Assembly: GCA_937124505.1 (NCBI GenBank)
Contig: CAKZKV010000057.1
Location: 1 to 8,382 of the forward strand
DNA length: 8,382 nucleotides
Origin: an uncultured Alphaproteobacteria bacterium
Lineage (GTDB): Bacteria > Pseudomonadota > Alphaproteobacteria > Micavibrionales > Micavibrionaceae
Direction: 5' to 3'
The position numbers and the translations under genes were made by a program. The notes beneath the pieces are model-generated. The model was not told the origin of the DNA, searched no databases, and worked only from the letters and a program-made list of their open reading frames with translations. Within the stretch, counting starts at the first letter, position 1. Each line of letters opens with the position of its first letter. This document shows positions 1-6,287 of the stretch, one piece after another.

Positions 1-2108
1 GGGAAGAGGCGAACAAGCCGATCATGGAACGCCTGAAAGAAGAAGGCAAACTTTTCCGCCGCGAAACCGTTGATCACAACTATCCGCATTGCTGGCGGAC
101 GGACACGCCGCTGATTTATAAGGCGATTAATAGCTGGTATGTCAAAGTCACGGCCATCAAAGACCGCATGGTGGAGCTGAACCAGAACATCGACTGGATT
201 CCCGAACACATCAAAAACGGCTCCTTTGGCAAATGGCTGGAAAATGCGCGGGACTGGAATATTGGCCGTAACCGCTTCTGGGGCAGCCCCGTTCCCGTCT
301 GGAAATCCGATAACCCGGAGTTTCCGCGCATGGATGTTTATGGTTCCATCGAAGAACTGGAGCGTGATTTCGGCGTGAAAGTAAATGACCTGCACCGCCC
401 GGAAATCGACAACCTGACCCGCCCGAACCCGGACGACCCCTCCGGCAAATCCACCATGCGCCGCGTCGAAGACGTTCTGGATTGCTGGTTTGAGAGCGGC
501 TCCATGCCGTTTGCGCAGGTGCATTACCCGTTTGAGAACAAGGACTGGTTTGAAAGCCACTTCCCCGGTGATTTTATTGTCGAATATATCGCCCAGACCA
601 GAGGCTGGTTTTATACCCTGATGGTCATGTCTACCGCCCTGTTCGACCGCGCGCCGTTCCAGAACTGTATCTGTCACGGTGTGGTGCTGGACGAAAACAA
701 ACAGAAACTCTCCAAACGGCTCAAAAACTACCCCGATCCGGTAGAGGTGTTTAACACCTTCGGCGCGGACGCGCTGCGCTGGTATATGGTTTCCACGCCC
801 CTGATGAATGGCGGCGATCTGGCCATCCCGAAAGACGGCGCGGCCATCGGGCAGGTGCGGAACCAGATTATGAACCCGATCTGGAACGCCTATTCCTTCT
901 ATGCGCTTTATGCCAATGCGGATCATGTGCGGGGAGAAATGATTAACAGCGCCACCAACGTCCTCGACCAGTATATTCTGGCCAAAACCCGCCAATTGAT
1001 TGAACAGTGCGAGCAGGCGATGGATCATTATCACATCCCCGAAGCCTGTGACGTGATCTGGAAATATCTGGATGCGCTGAATAACTGGTATATACGCCGT
1101 TCCCGTGATCGGTTCTGGGGCGAGGACAAGACGCAGGACAAGCAGGACGCTTACAATACCCTCTACACGGCGCTGATTACACTCAGTAAAGTGACAGCGC
1201 CCTTCCTCCCGATGCTGTCAGAACAGATATATAGAAATCTTCACTGTCATCCTGAACTTGTTTCAGGATCTTTAGAAACCCATGAAGATCCCGGCCTGCG
1301 CCGGGATGACGCCTCATTCACATCCGTCCACATCTCCGACTGGCCGGAAGCTTCCACATTAGCTGCGAATGACGATCTGGTCGCCGCCATGGACCGCGTG
1401 CGGGAGGTTTGCTCCGCCACACTCGGTATTCGGGAGAAAGAAGGGCTAAGAGTGCGTTTGCCGCTATCTAACCTGACCGTCGCCGCCGATGATGCGGAAA
1501 GCCTGATGCCTTATATCGAGTTAATTAAAGACGAACTCAACGTGAAACAAGTGACTCTCTCCAAAGATCTGTCTCAATTCGGCACTCTGGAACTGAAAGT
1601 GAACCCTGCCATCGGGAAAAAGGTCGGCGGGGCCATGAAAGAAATTATGCCCGCCGCCAAGCAAGGCAACTGGAGCGATAATGGAGACGGAACCGTGACC
1701 ATCGCCGGGCATGTCCTCACCGCTGCGGACAATGATTACACCATGCAGCTTGTGACAGGTGACGGCACGACCGCCCAGCAACTCTCCGGTCAAGGCGCGG
1801 TCATCCTCGACACCACCGTCACACCGGAACTGGAAGCTGAAGGGCTGGCAAGAGACCTGATCCGTCTGATCCAGCAAAGCCGGAAAGAGGCAGACCTGCA
1901 TGTTTCCGACCGGATTGAACTGGTCATTCGGGCATCGGAAAGCGTGGCAAATGCCATTGAAACGCACAAAGCGTTTATCCAGAGTGAAACACTGGCGGAA
2001 GATCTGTCTCTGGGCGATCCGGCGACATGCGATTTTCAAACGGAACAATCCCTTAACAATATAGCCATTGGGATAGGTTTTTCACGTAAAAAAGCCGCCG
2101 CTGCCTAG
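1..2108 (+). CDS. ileS: Isoleucyl-tRNA synthetase, type 2, 5'-truncated by window edge
   Basis: This cytoplasmic class I aminoacyl-tRNA synthetase charges tRNA-Ile with isoleucine. The frame is open at the left edge (first full codon at base 3), so the HIGH motif and most of the editing domain lie outside; about 701 residues are visible of an expected 1030-1100. Counting from the Met at base 24, the visible part has the post-editing segment (HCWRTDTPLIYKA, RNRFWGSPVPVW), the catalytic KMSKS-type loop as KLSKR at residues 228-232 followed by LKNYPDP, an anticodon-binding helical domain containing NNWYIRRSRDRFWG (353-366), and a C-terminal domain of the type-2 (eukaryote/archaeon-like) kind. 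KxSKRLKNYPDP is typical of type 2 enzymes rather than the shorter E. coli type. Residues 408-429 come from an inserted palindromic repeat. The TAG stop at 2106-2108 is followed by a terminator, so ileS is probably last in its transcript. The family call is firm; the type-2 call is good. Confidence 0.97.
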   Translation, partial: EEANKPIMERLKEEGKLFRRETVDHNYPHCWRTDTPLIYKAINSWYVKVTAIKDRMVELNQNIDWIPEHIKNGSFGKWLENARDWNIGRNRFWGSPVPVWKSDNPEFPRMDVYGSIEELERDFGVKVNDLHRPEIDNLTRPNPDDPSGKSTMRRVEDVLDCWFESGSMPFAQVHYPFENKDWFESHFPGDFIVEYIAQTRGWFYTLMVMSTALFDRAPFQNCICHGVVLDENKQKLSKRLKNYPDPVEVFNTFGADALRWYMVSTPLMNGGDLAIPKDGAAIGQVRNQIMNPIWNAYSFYALYANADHVRGEMINSATNVLDQYILAKTRQLIEQCEQAMDHYHIPEACDVIWKYLDALNNWYIRRSRDRFWGEDKTQDKQDAYNTLYTALITLSKVTAPFLPMLSEQIYRNLHCHPELVSGSLETHEDPGLRRDDASFTSVHISDWPEASTLAANDDLVAAMDRVREVCSATLGIREKEGLRVRLPLSNLTVAADDAESLMPYIELIKDELNVKQVTLSKDLSQFGTLELKVNPAIGKKVGGAMKEIMPAAKQGNWSDNGDGTVTIAGHVLTAADNDYTMQLVTGDGTTAQQLSGQGAVILDTTVTPELEAEGLARDLIRLIQQSRKEADLHVSDRIELVIRASESVANAIETHKAFIQSETLAEDLSLGDPATCDFQTEQSLNNIAIGIGFSRKKAAAA
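1246..1310 (+). repeat. Palindromic repeat element inserted in frame within ileS
   Basis: A 65-base element bounded by a 7-bp terminal inverted repeat (GTCATCC at 1246-1252, GGATGAC at 1304-1310). It holds two hairpins: ATCCTGAA/TTCAGGAT (1249-1256 and 1262-1269, 5-base loop) and ATCCCGGC/GCCGGGAT (1288-1295 and 1300-1307, 4-base loop). In the ileS frame it reads CHPELVSGS, a short linker, then DPGLRRDD (residues 408-429). It sits between EQIYRNL and the conserved-looking SVHISDWPEA, a point where IleS proteins normally have a short variable loop. The layout and the encoded peptide match a dispersed repeat known from many alphaproteobacterial genomes and comparable to the Rickettsia palindromic elements found inside coding genes. 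Structure is seen directly; assignment to the repeat family is from memory. Confidence 0.88.
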
Positions 2109-2137
2109 GAAAACAATCCTCATCAATAAATTTCAGC

Positions 2138-2178
2138 ACCTCTAACCCCTTGAAAATAAAAGGGGCTAGAGGTTTTTT
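2138..2178 (+). terminator. Intrinsic terminator of ileS
   Basis: The stem pairs ACCTCTA (2138-2144) with TAGAGGT (2167-2173) and CCCCTT (2146-2151) with AAGGGG (2160-2165). There is one A/C mismatch and an 8-base A-rich loop, and the stem runs straight into a T tract (2173-2178). It lies 30 bases after the ileS stop and separates ileS from the RTX gene. Confidence 0.92.
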
Positions 2179-2298
2179 ACCTTTATTAACGATTTATTAG
2201 CTAAATGTTTACTAAATTTATATCTAATTTGACATAAAATTTAAATATGGACATGCATACATAAGCATGCCGCACAAAAAAAAACAGGGACTTATAAA
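2179..2298 (+). promoter_or_regulatory. AT-rich leader and candidate promoter region of the RTX gene
   Basis: The gene sits behind a terminator, so a promoter is expected here. A consensus-like -35 box TTGACA is at 2229-2234, but no good -10 box lies 16-18 bases downstream (CATGCA at 2252-2257 is poor), so the exact promoter is not resolved. An inverted repeat CATGC (2252-2256) / GCATG (2265-2269) follows, then an A tract. The ribosome binding site AGGGA (2286-2290) is 8 bases before the ATG at 2299 and supports that start. Confidence 0.35.
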
Positions 2299-4161
2299 AT
2301 GAATATTTATGGAAGCACAGGAAACGATACGTTTGAATTGGCCAATAATCCAGGACAACAATTAACCATTACACTGATTAACCCGTATTCAGGACTGGTG
2401 ATTGAGATTGATGAGGAAAAAAACGTCAATTTCGATAAATATTATGGTTACGCAGGATTTGACCGCATCAACCTGACAACTGTCGGGGATGCGATTTTTC
2501 TGGAAGACCCGGATACCGGCGATCAGATGGTCTTTGACGTGGAGTTTATTCAGGGAAAAGCCGGCGGTGACATTATCAACTTTGCCTCAGCCACAATTGA
2601 TTATGCACAAGGTATTTTCCTCAACGGAGGCGATGACAATGATATCCTCTGGGGAAATATCGGGCCGGACAATATTAATGGTGTGGACGGCGATGATAAT
2701 ATTGATGGCGGCCCCGGCGACGATACCCTGATTGGTTTCAGAGATAACGACACGATCTATGGCGGTGACGGTGACGATACGATTCATGGGGATGTCGCCA
2801 ACCCGGTAGCAAGTATTTTTGGAAATGACACGATCTATGGCGGTAATGGGAATGACATCATTACGGGCGGTAATGGGAATGACATTATAAACGGCGATGC
2901 TGATCACGACACAATCAATGCCGACCATGGCAACGATACGGTTCGTGGCGGGGCCGGAAACGACATTCTAAATGGTGGGGACGGCAATGATATTCTCTTT
3001 GGCGGTACGGGCGGGGACGATTCTGCGTTTACACTGATTATAGAAGACTTGCATGAATTCGACGAAACGCTTTTGTTCCCAACGCTGGTAGAGCGGAAAC
3101 ATATTGATGATCTGGCCCCGCCGGGAACGGCTAATCTGGGGGTTGTGGACGGTAACCTCTCCGTTGAAACACAAACAACCGCCAAAATCACATTTCTGGA
3201 ATCCGGGGCTGGATACCACAATACACTTGGCTTTTATAACATTGCCGCTGACGGCACGATCCAACTGGCCGAAATCGCATTTGAAAATGTACACAGAAGC
3301 GTGGCACAGCCAGGACTGGAATATGACGTCACCCTGCCGGGATCTCCCGACACGGATTTCGGGTTTTTCATTATTGCCGACGGATTCCGCAGGCATAATG
3401 GATATAACAACCTCGACCTCAGCAACCCGGATAATATCAGCTTTATATACAAGCATGGAACCATCGACGAGCGTGCTGCAAAGGTCACAGACAGCTCAGA
3501 TGACGTCTCTCTGATCTATAATGACGGCTCAAAGGTTGTGGAATTAACTGGCCGCGGGATTTATCATACCCACACACGCGGGGACGCGGACTTTGACATA
3601 AACCCGGACAATGCCGAACATGTCGTGTCCGGACTCGTTCAGGAAGGAGATACCTCCGTATTGCGGATCGGTTTTGAAGACCTGAGAAATCTTGGCGACG
3701 CTGATTTTAACGATGTCGTATTCGATCTTGAAATCGACGGGACTGTCAGTTCGCAAGTTCTCGTCGCTGATGAAGACATCATCGATGGCGGCAAAGGCGA
3801 AGACCTGATCTGGGGCGGTCATGGCAATGATACCCTGACAGGCGGGGCTGATTCAGATATCTTCCTGTTCAGAGAAATTGATTATAGTCTTGATACCATT
3901 ACAGATTTTGAACTGGGCGTGGGGGGCGATCAACTGAACCTGACAGACCTGCTTGCCGCGTATAATGATGTTGACCACGCAATTTCAGATTTCATCAATA
4001 TTCGTGATGAGGCCGGCAACAGCATTGTGTCAGTTGACACAGACGGCGGCGGCAACTCCTTTGTGGACATTGCCCTCATTCAGGGCGGTGTCGGTGGCGC
4101 CAGCCTGCAGGATCTGCTGGATGATGGAAATATTGAAATCAGTCAGGTTGTTTTGATTTAA
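2299..4161 (+). CDS. RTX calcium-binding protein with DUF4114-like domain, type I secreted
   Basis: A 620-residue acidic protein, likely exported by a type I system and folded outside the cell by calcium. There is no N-terminal signal peptide. Order: an N-terminal segment opening with an RTX-like GSTGNDTF; a first RTX block (about 110-240) with nonapeptides such as GGDGDDTIH (155-163), GGNGNDIIT (181-189), GGAGNDILN (217-225) and GGDGNDILF (226-234); a beta-rich domain (about 289-480) ending in GFEDLRNLGDADFNDVVFD (458-476), the hallmark of DUF4114; a second short RTX block (497-522: GGKGEDLIW, GGHGNDTLT); and a C-terminal region with DTITDFELG...DQLNLTDLL, like the VCA0849-type type I secretion target domain. 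No ABC transporter, membrane fusion protein or outer membrane channel is in the window. No catalytic domain was recognised, so adhesin or matrix roles are only guesses. A 2299 start is supported by AGGGA 8 bases upstream. Confidence 0.92.
   Translation: MNIYGSTGNDTFELANNPGQQLTITLINPYSGLVIEIDEEKNVNFDKYYGYAGFDRINLTTVGDAIFLEDPDTGDQMVFDVEFIQGKAGGDIINFASATIDYAQGIFLNGGDDNDILWGNIGPDNINGVDGDDNIDGGPGDDTLIGFRDNDTIYGGDGDDTIHGDVANPVASIFGNDTIYGGNGNDIITGGNGNDIINGDADHDTINADHGNDTVRGGAGNDILNGGDGNDILFGGTGGDDSAFTLIIEDLHEFDETLLFPTLVERKHIDDLAPPGTANLGVVDGNLSVETQTTAKITFLESGAGYHNTLGFYNIAADGTIQLAEIAFENVHRSVAQPGLEYDVTLPGSPDTDFGFFIIADGFRRHNGYNNLDLSNPDNISFIYKHGTIDERAAKVTDSSDDVSLIYNDGSKVVELTGRGIYHTHTRGDADFDINPDNAEHVVSGLVQEGDTSVLRIGFEDLRNLGDADFNDVVFDLEIDGTVSSQVLVADEDIIDGGKGEDLIWGGHGNDTLTGGADSDIFLFREIDYSLDTITDFELGVGGDQLNLTDLLAAYNDVDHAISDFINIRDEAGNSIVSVDTDGGGNSFVDIALIQGGVGGASLQDLLDDGNIEISQVVLI
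2626..3018 (+). repeat. RTX nonapeptide-coding tandem repeats, block 1
   Basis: Imperfect 27-bp units encode the GGxGxDxUx motif (U is a large hydrophobic residue) at residues 110-240. Two copies share a 20-base identical core (2839-2858 and 2866-2885, exactly 27 bases apart). A separate 18-base exact repeat lies at 2749-2766 and 2827-2844, 78 bases apart. The array is interrupted at residues 164-176 (GDVANPVASIFGN), which splits the calcium beta-roll. Confidence 0.85.
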
Positions 4162-4189
4162 TACCGAAATAAAAAGAGGAATATTCATT

Positions 4190-4226
4190 GGGGGGACAGT
4201 ATAACTTATACTGTCCCCCTTGTTTC
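4190..4226 (+). terminator. Intrinsic terminator after the RTX gene
   Basis: A perfect 13-bp stem, GGGGGACAGTATA (4191-4203) with TATACTGTCCCCC (4207-4219) and a 3-base loop, begins 29 bases after the RTX stop. It is followed by TTGTTTC and then a longer T-rich run at 4229-4240. The immediate tail contains a G, so it is less ideal than the ileS terminator, but the stem is very stable. It also isolates rsmC from RTX transcription. Confidence 0.8.
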
Positions 4227-4263
4227 AGTTTTTCTTTTTTATATTTACGGCTAAAGTAGATTT

Positions 4264-5247
4264 ATGAAGAATGCGCTCGATTTACTAATGGACGTTGTGG
4301 AAGATACGGAATGTTTGTCACCTGAGAAACATATTCTCTTTTTGAATGGACAGGAAACGGAAACTCTATCACCTTACCAGATAGATATCGTTCAGCCTTT
4401 TAAACCTTTGGCGTCAAATGAGCCTGTCAATTACGCAGAAAATTTGTATGACGTTGTTTTGATCCTTGGCAGCAAACATGTCAAAGAAACCCGATTTTAC
4501 ATCGCGCGGGCATTATCCGTTTTAAAGACGAACGGTATATTACTGATTGCGGCGGATAATAAAGAAAACGGCAAACGTCTGGATAAATGGTGTCAGGAAT
4601 CAGGAATAAATGCCGAAATATTCTCCGGCCATAAAGCCAAATGTGCTCTGGCATCCAAAACAAATACACTGAATGAAGCGGTATGGCAAGCATGGGAGGC
4701 AGAGGGGAAAATACAGAAAAACAAAGGAGGATTTTATTCCTGCCCGGGGCTGTTTTCATGGGACAGAATCGACGCGGCGTCAAGGCTGTTAATCGACACC
4801 ATTGATATGCCGCTTACAGGCCATGGGGCAGATTTTGGGTGTGGTTCTGGCTACCTCGGCAAGTCTATTCTGGAAAAACACAAGGGTATCAAATCACTGG
4901 ACGGATATGATGCAGACCTCCGCGCTTTGGAAGCCTGTCAACAAAATCTGGCTGAAGCGAATATTCCTATCAATACCTTCTGGGAAGATTTAGGCCTGCC
5001 TCAAACCCTTTGCAAAAAATATGATTTTATCGTAATGAACCCGCCCTTTCATGAAGGACGGCAGGACACCCCGGCTCTTGGACTTTCATTCATTCAAAAT
5101 GCTGCCAATGCCTTAAAGAGAAAGGGCGTGCTCTGGATGGTGGCCAACCACCACCTTCCCTATGAGCAAACATTATCACACTGCTTTTTCAAAGTTGAAA
5201 AATGTACAGAAGAAAACGGCTTTAAAGTCTTTCGCGCAGAAAAATAA
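4264..5247 (+). CDS. rsmC: RsmC-like 16S rRNA (guanine-N2) methyltransferase
   Basis: Class I SAM-dependent methyltransferase of 327 residues (E. coli RsmC has 343). RsmC makes m2G1207 in 16S rRNA during 30S assembly. It has the RsmC two-domain layout. The N-terminal half (about 1-150) looks like a degenerate methyltransferase fold (LYDVVLILGSKHVKETRFY, then GILLIAADN). The C-terminal half is catalytic: CPGLFSWDRIDAASRLL (160-176), the SAM-binding motif I DFGCGSGYLG (190-199), the acidic sugar-binding strand GYDAD (214-218), the catalytic NPPFHEG (259-265) and a tail ...GFKVFRAEK, like the end of E. coli RsmC. NPPFHxG followed by a Q in xQT-like context favours RsmC over RlmG. No strong Shine-Dalgarno is seen before the ATG at 4264. 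The upstream terminator implies a local promoter; a TATATT at 4240-4245 is only a weak -10 candidate. It converges on the AAA+ gene 25 bp away. Confidence 0.85.
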   Translation: MKNALDLLMDVVEDTECLSPEKHILFLNGQETETLSPYQIDIVQPFKPLASNEPVNYAENLYDVVLILGSKHVKETRFYIARALSVLKTNGILLIAADNKENGKRLDKWCQESGINAEIFSGHKAKCALASKTNTLNEAVWQAWEAEGKIQKNKGGFYSCPGLFSWDRIDAASRLLIDTIDMPLTGHGADFGCGSGYLGKSILEKHKGIKSLDGYDADLRALEACQQNLAEANIPINTFWEDLGLPQTLCKKYDFIVMNPPFHEGRQDTPALGLSFIQNAANALKRKGVLWMVANHHLPYEQTLSHCFFKVEKCTEENGFKVFRAEK

Positions 5248-5253
5248 TACCCC

Positions 5254-5302
5254 AGGAGACATGATGAAAGTTTTACCCTTCCAAGGCCTTCGGATTGAGT
5301 GA
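5254..5302 (+). other. Strong Shine-Dalgarno and aborted 13-codon reading frame
   Basis: Directly after rsmC there is AGGAGA (5254-5259) followed by ATGATG (5261-5266). The frame reads MMKVLPFQGLRIE and stops at TGA 5300-5302. From 5273 the same bases also code, on the other strand, for the end of the AAA+ gene. The initiation context is better than that of rsmC itself. It may be the surviving 5' end of a former downstream gene, a tiny leader peptide, or chance. No function is claimed. Confidence 0.25.
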
Positions 5303-6154
5303 TGTTTCCTTCCCGACCATATATTTGACATCATCTTTCGTCAATGTACCGCCAATTCCATTCTCAAGAACGTGATATGCACTGGACGCATCCATCATAA
5401 TAATGGATTTATCCGGCTGGTTCCGGCGGCGCATATGCTCATTCGTCAGATTAATAATCAATTCCAGACACTCATCCGGAATGGTAATCCTGTGGTGTTT
5501 TTCATACCCCGGACGAATATTTTTCAGGATTTCCATGGTTTCTTCCGGCGAGGGAATGTTTAGGAATATTTTCTGGAAACGGCGGTCAAGCGCCGGATCT
5601 TCCGCCACAAACATGCGGTATTCGTCCCGCGTTGTTGCCCCGATCACATGCAAGTCCCCCACTGTCAGATACGGCTTCATCACCTCCGATAACCCGCGAT
5701 AGGCGGACCCCGCCACAGTCGGCATGATAGTATGAATTTCATCCAGAAACATAATGAATTTGGGATATTTCGGATCGTGATACCGCTCCGCCAACCCTTT
5801 ACAAATCGGGATAAAGCGCTCCTGAAATTCCGACATACTGCCTGTACCCGCAGCCATAGATGCCAGATCAACTTCAAGAACACGCGCACCTTTCAGATAC
5901 TCCGGCACATTATTTTGCACAATCTGTTGGGCCAATCCGACCACCAGTGCTGTCTTACCCACCCCGGCAGGGGCCAGATAACAACAGTTTTTACGCCCCT
6001 TCTGAAGCAGGATCAGAATTGTTTGCTGTACCTCACTGTCCCGTCCTGTAATCGGGTCGTAGCGCCCCTCACCAGCCAGCTGTGTAAAATCACGACAGTA
6101 GGAATGGATCAATTCTTCGAGATCTTCGTCTGATACGAGAAAACGTTTTACCAT
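5273..6154 (-). CDS. Stand-alone ClpA/ClpB D1-type AAA+ ATPase
   Basis: A 293-residue protein matching only the first ATPase module of ClpA/ClpB. After a short N-terminus it has LAGEGRYDPITGRDSEVQ (26-43), the usual entry to D1. Next come Walker A APAGVGKT (61-68), Walker B FLDEIH (136-141), sensor 1 region GATTRDEYR (172-180), arginine finger region DPALDRRFQ (186-194), and a helical lid to the end. There is no Clp N-domain, no ClpB coiled-coil middle domain, no zinc finger, no second ATPase ring and no ClpP-binding loop. Two oddities by eye: the first P-loop Gly is Ala, and the pore-loop segment normally GAKYRGEFEER reads GTGSMSEFQER, losing the substrate-gripping Tyr. Walker B acids and both arginines remain, so ATP hydrolysis is plausible while canonical protein threading is doubtful. 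Start chosen at ATG 6154, with AAAGG (6165-6169) 10 bases upstream. It is divergent from the MoxR gene and convergent with rsmC. Function and partners unknown. Confidence 0.88.
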   Translation of the reverse strand: MVKRFLVSDEDLEELIHSYCRDFTQLAGEGRYDPITGRDSEVQQTILILLQKGRKNCCYLAPAGVGKTALVVGLAQQIVQNNVPEYLKGARVLEVDLASMAAGTGSMSEFQERFIPICKGLAERYHDPKYPKFIMFLDEIHTIMPTVAGSAYRGLSEVMKPYLTVGDLHVIGATTRDEYRMFVAEDPALDRRFQKIFLNIPSPEETMEILKNIRPGYEKHHRITIPDECLELIINLTNEHMRRRNQPDKSIIMMDASSAYHVLENGIGGTLTKDDVKYMVGKETSLNPKALEG

Positions 6155-6162
6155 TTTTGAAA

Positions 6163-6217
6163 AGCCTTTAACGAATTATTTTTTTTCTTAGTCTATCGTG
6201 AAAAATGTTAAAAGGCT
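6163..6217 (-). promoter_or_regulatory. Possible RBS-masking stem in the 5' leader of the ClpB-D1-like gene
   Basis: Plus-strand AGCCTTTAAC (6163-6172) is complementary to GTTAAAAGGCT (6207-6217) with one bulged base and a 34-base loop. In the minus-strand transcript the inner arm contains the only recognisable ribosome binding site, AAAGG at 6165-6169. If the transcript starts upstream of 6217, the stem would hide that site. Pairing is seen; regulation is inferred and the long loop weakens it. Confidence 0.3.
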
Positions 6218-6220
6218 ATG

Positions 6221-6236
6221 AAGACATATTTGTCTT
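6221..6236. promoter_or_regulatory. Palindrome in the divergent promoter region, candidate operator
   Basis: A perfect 6-bp inverted repeat AAGACA-TATT-TGTCTT lies in the 133-bp gap between the two divergent AAA+ genes, 51 bases before the MoxR start and 66 before the ClpB-D1-like start. It overlaps a candidate -35 box for the MoxR gene. The short spacer suits a dimeric repressor half-site arrangement, but the regulator is unknown. Confidence 0.35.
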
Positions 6237-6257
6237 ATCGCCATATTCTATTAAAAT
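6230..6257 (+). promoter_or_regulatory. Candidate promoter of the MoxR-Nudix operon
   Basis: TTGTCT (6230-6235) as -35 and TAAAAT (6252-6257) as -10 are separated by 16 bases. This would start transcription near 6263-6266, leaving a leader of about 24 bases that contains the Shine-Dalgarno AGGA at 6278-6281. The region is very AT-rich, so chance matches are likely. Confidence 0.3.
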
Positions 6258-6287
6258 AAAAATATATAAGAGAAAATAGGAAAGTAA

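Noticed and set aside
1240..1321. TTCAC at both sides (1240-1244 and 1317-1321) as a target-site duplication of the ileS repeat.
   Set aside because: Element plus one copy would add 77 bases, which is not a multiple of three and would break the ileS frame. A 5-base match is likely by chance.
1521..2048. A 175-codon minus-strand frame opposite the ileS C-terminus.
   Set aside because: It lies wholly antisense to a well conserved synthetase domain, has no recognisable motif and is best explained as a shadow.
2749..2885. Regular 27-bp spacing as a CRISPR-like array.
   Set aside because: The units are contiguous, encode GGxGxDxUx nonapeptides in frame and have no unique spacers.
2587..3822. Several minus-strand frames across the RTX gene rich in Ile/Val/Pro.
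   Set aside because: They mirror the repetitive Gly/Asp codons of the RTX array and have no domain features.
5273..6154. The ClpB-like gene as a frameshifted or truncated remnant of a full clpB.
   Set aside because: It has a clean start, a complete D1 including the lid, no trace of a D2 or middle domain in the 25 bp before rsmC, and intact spacing. A compact gene fits better than a pseudogene.
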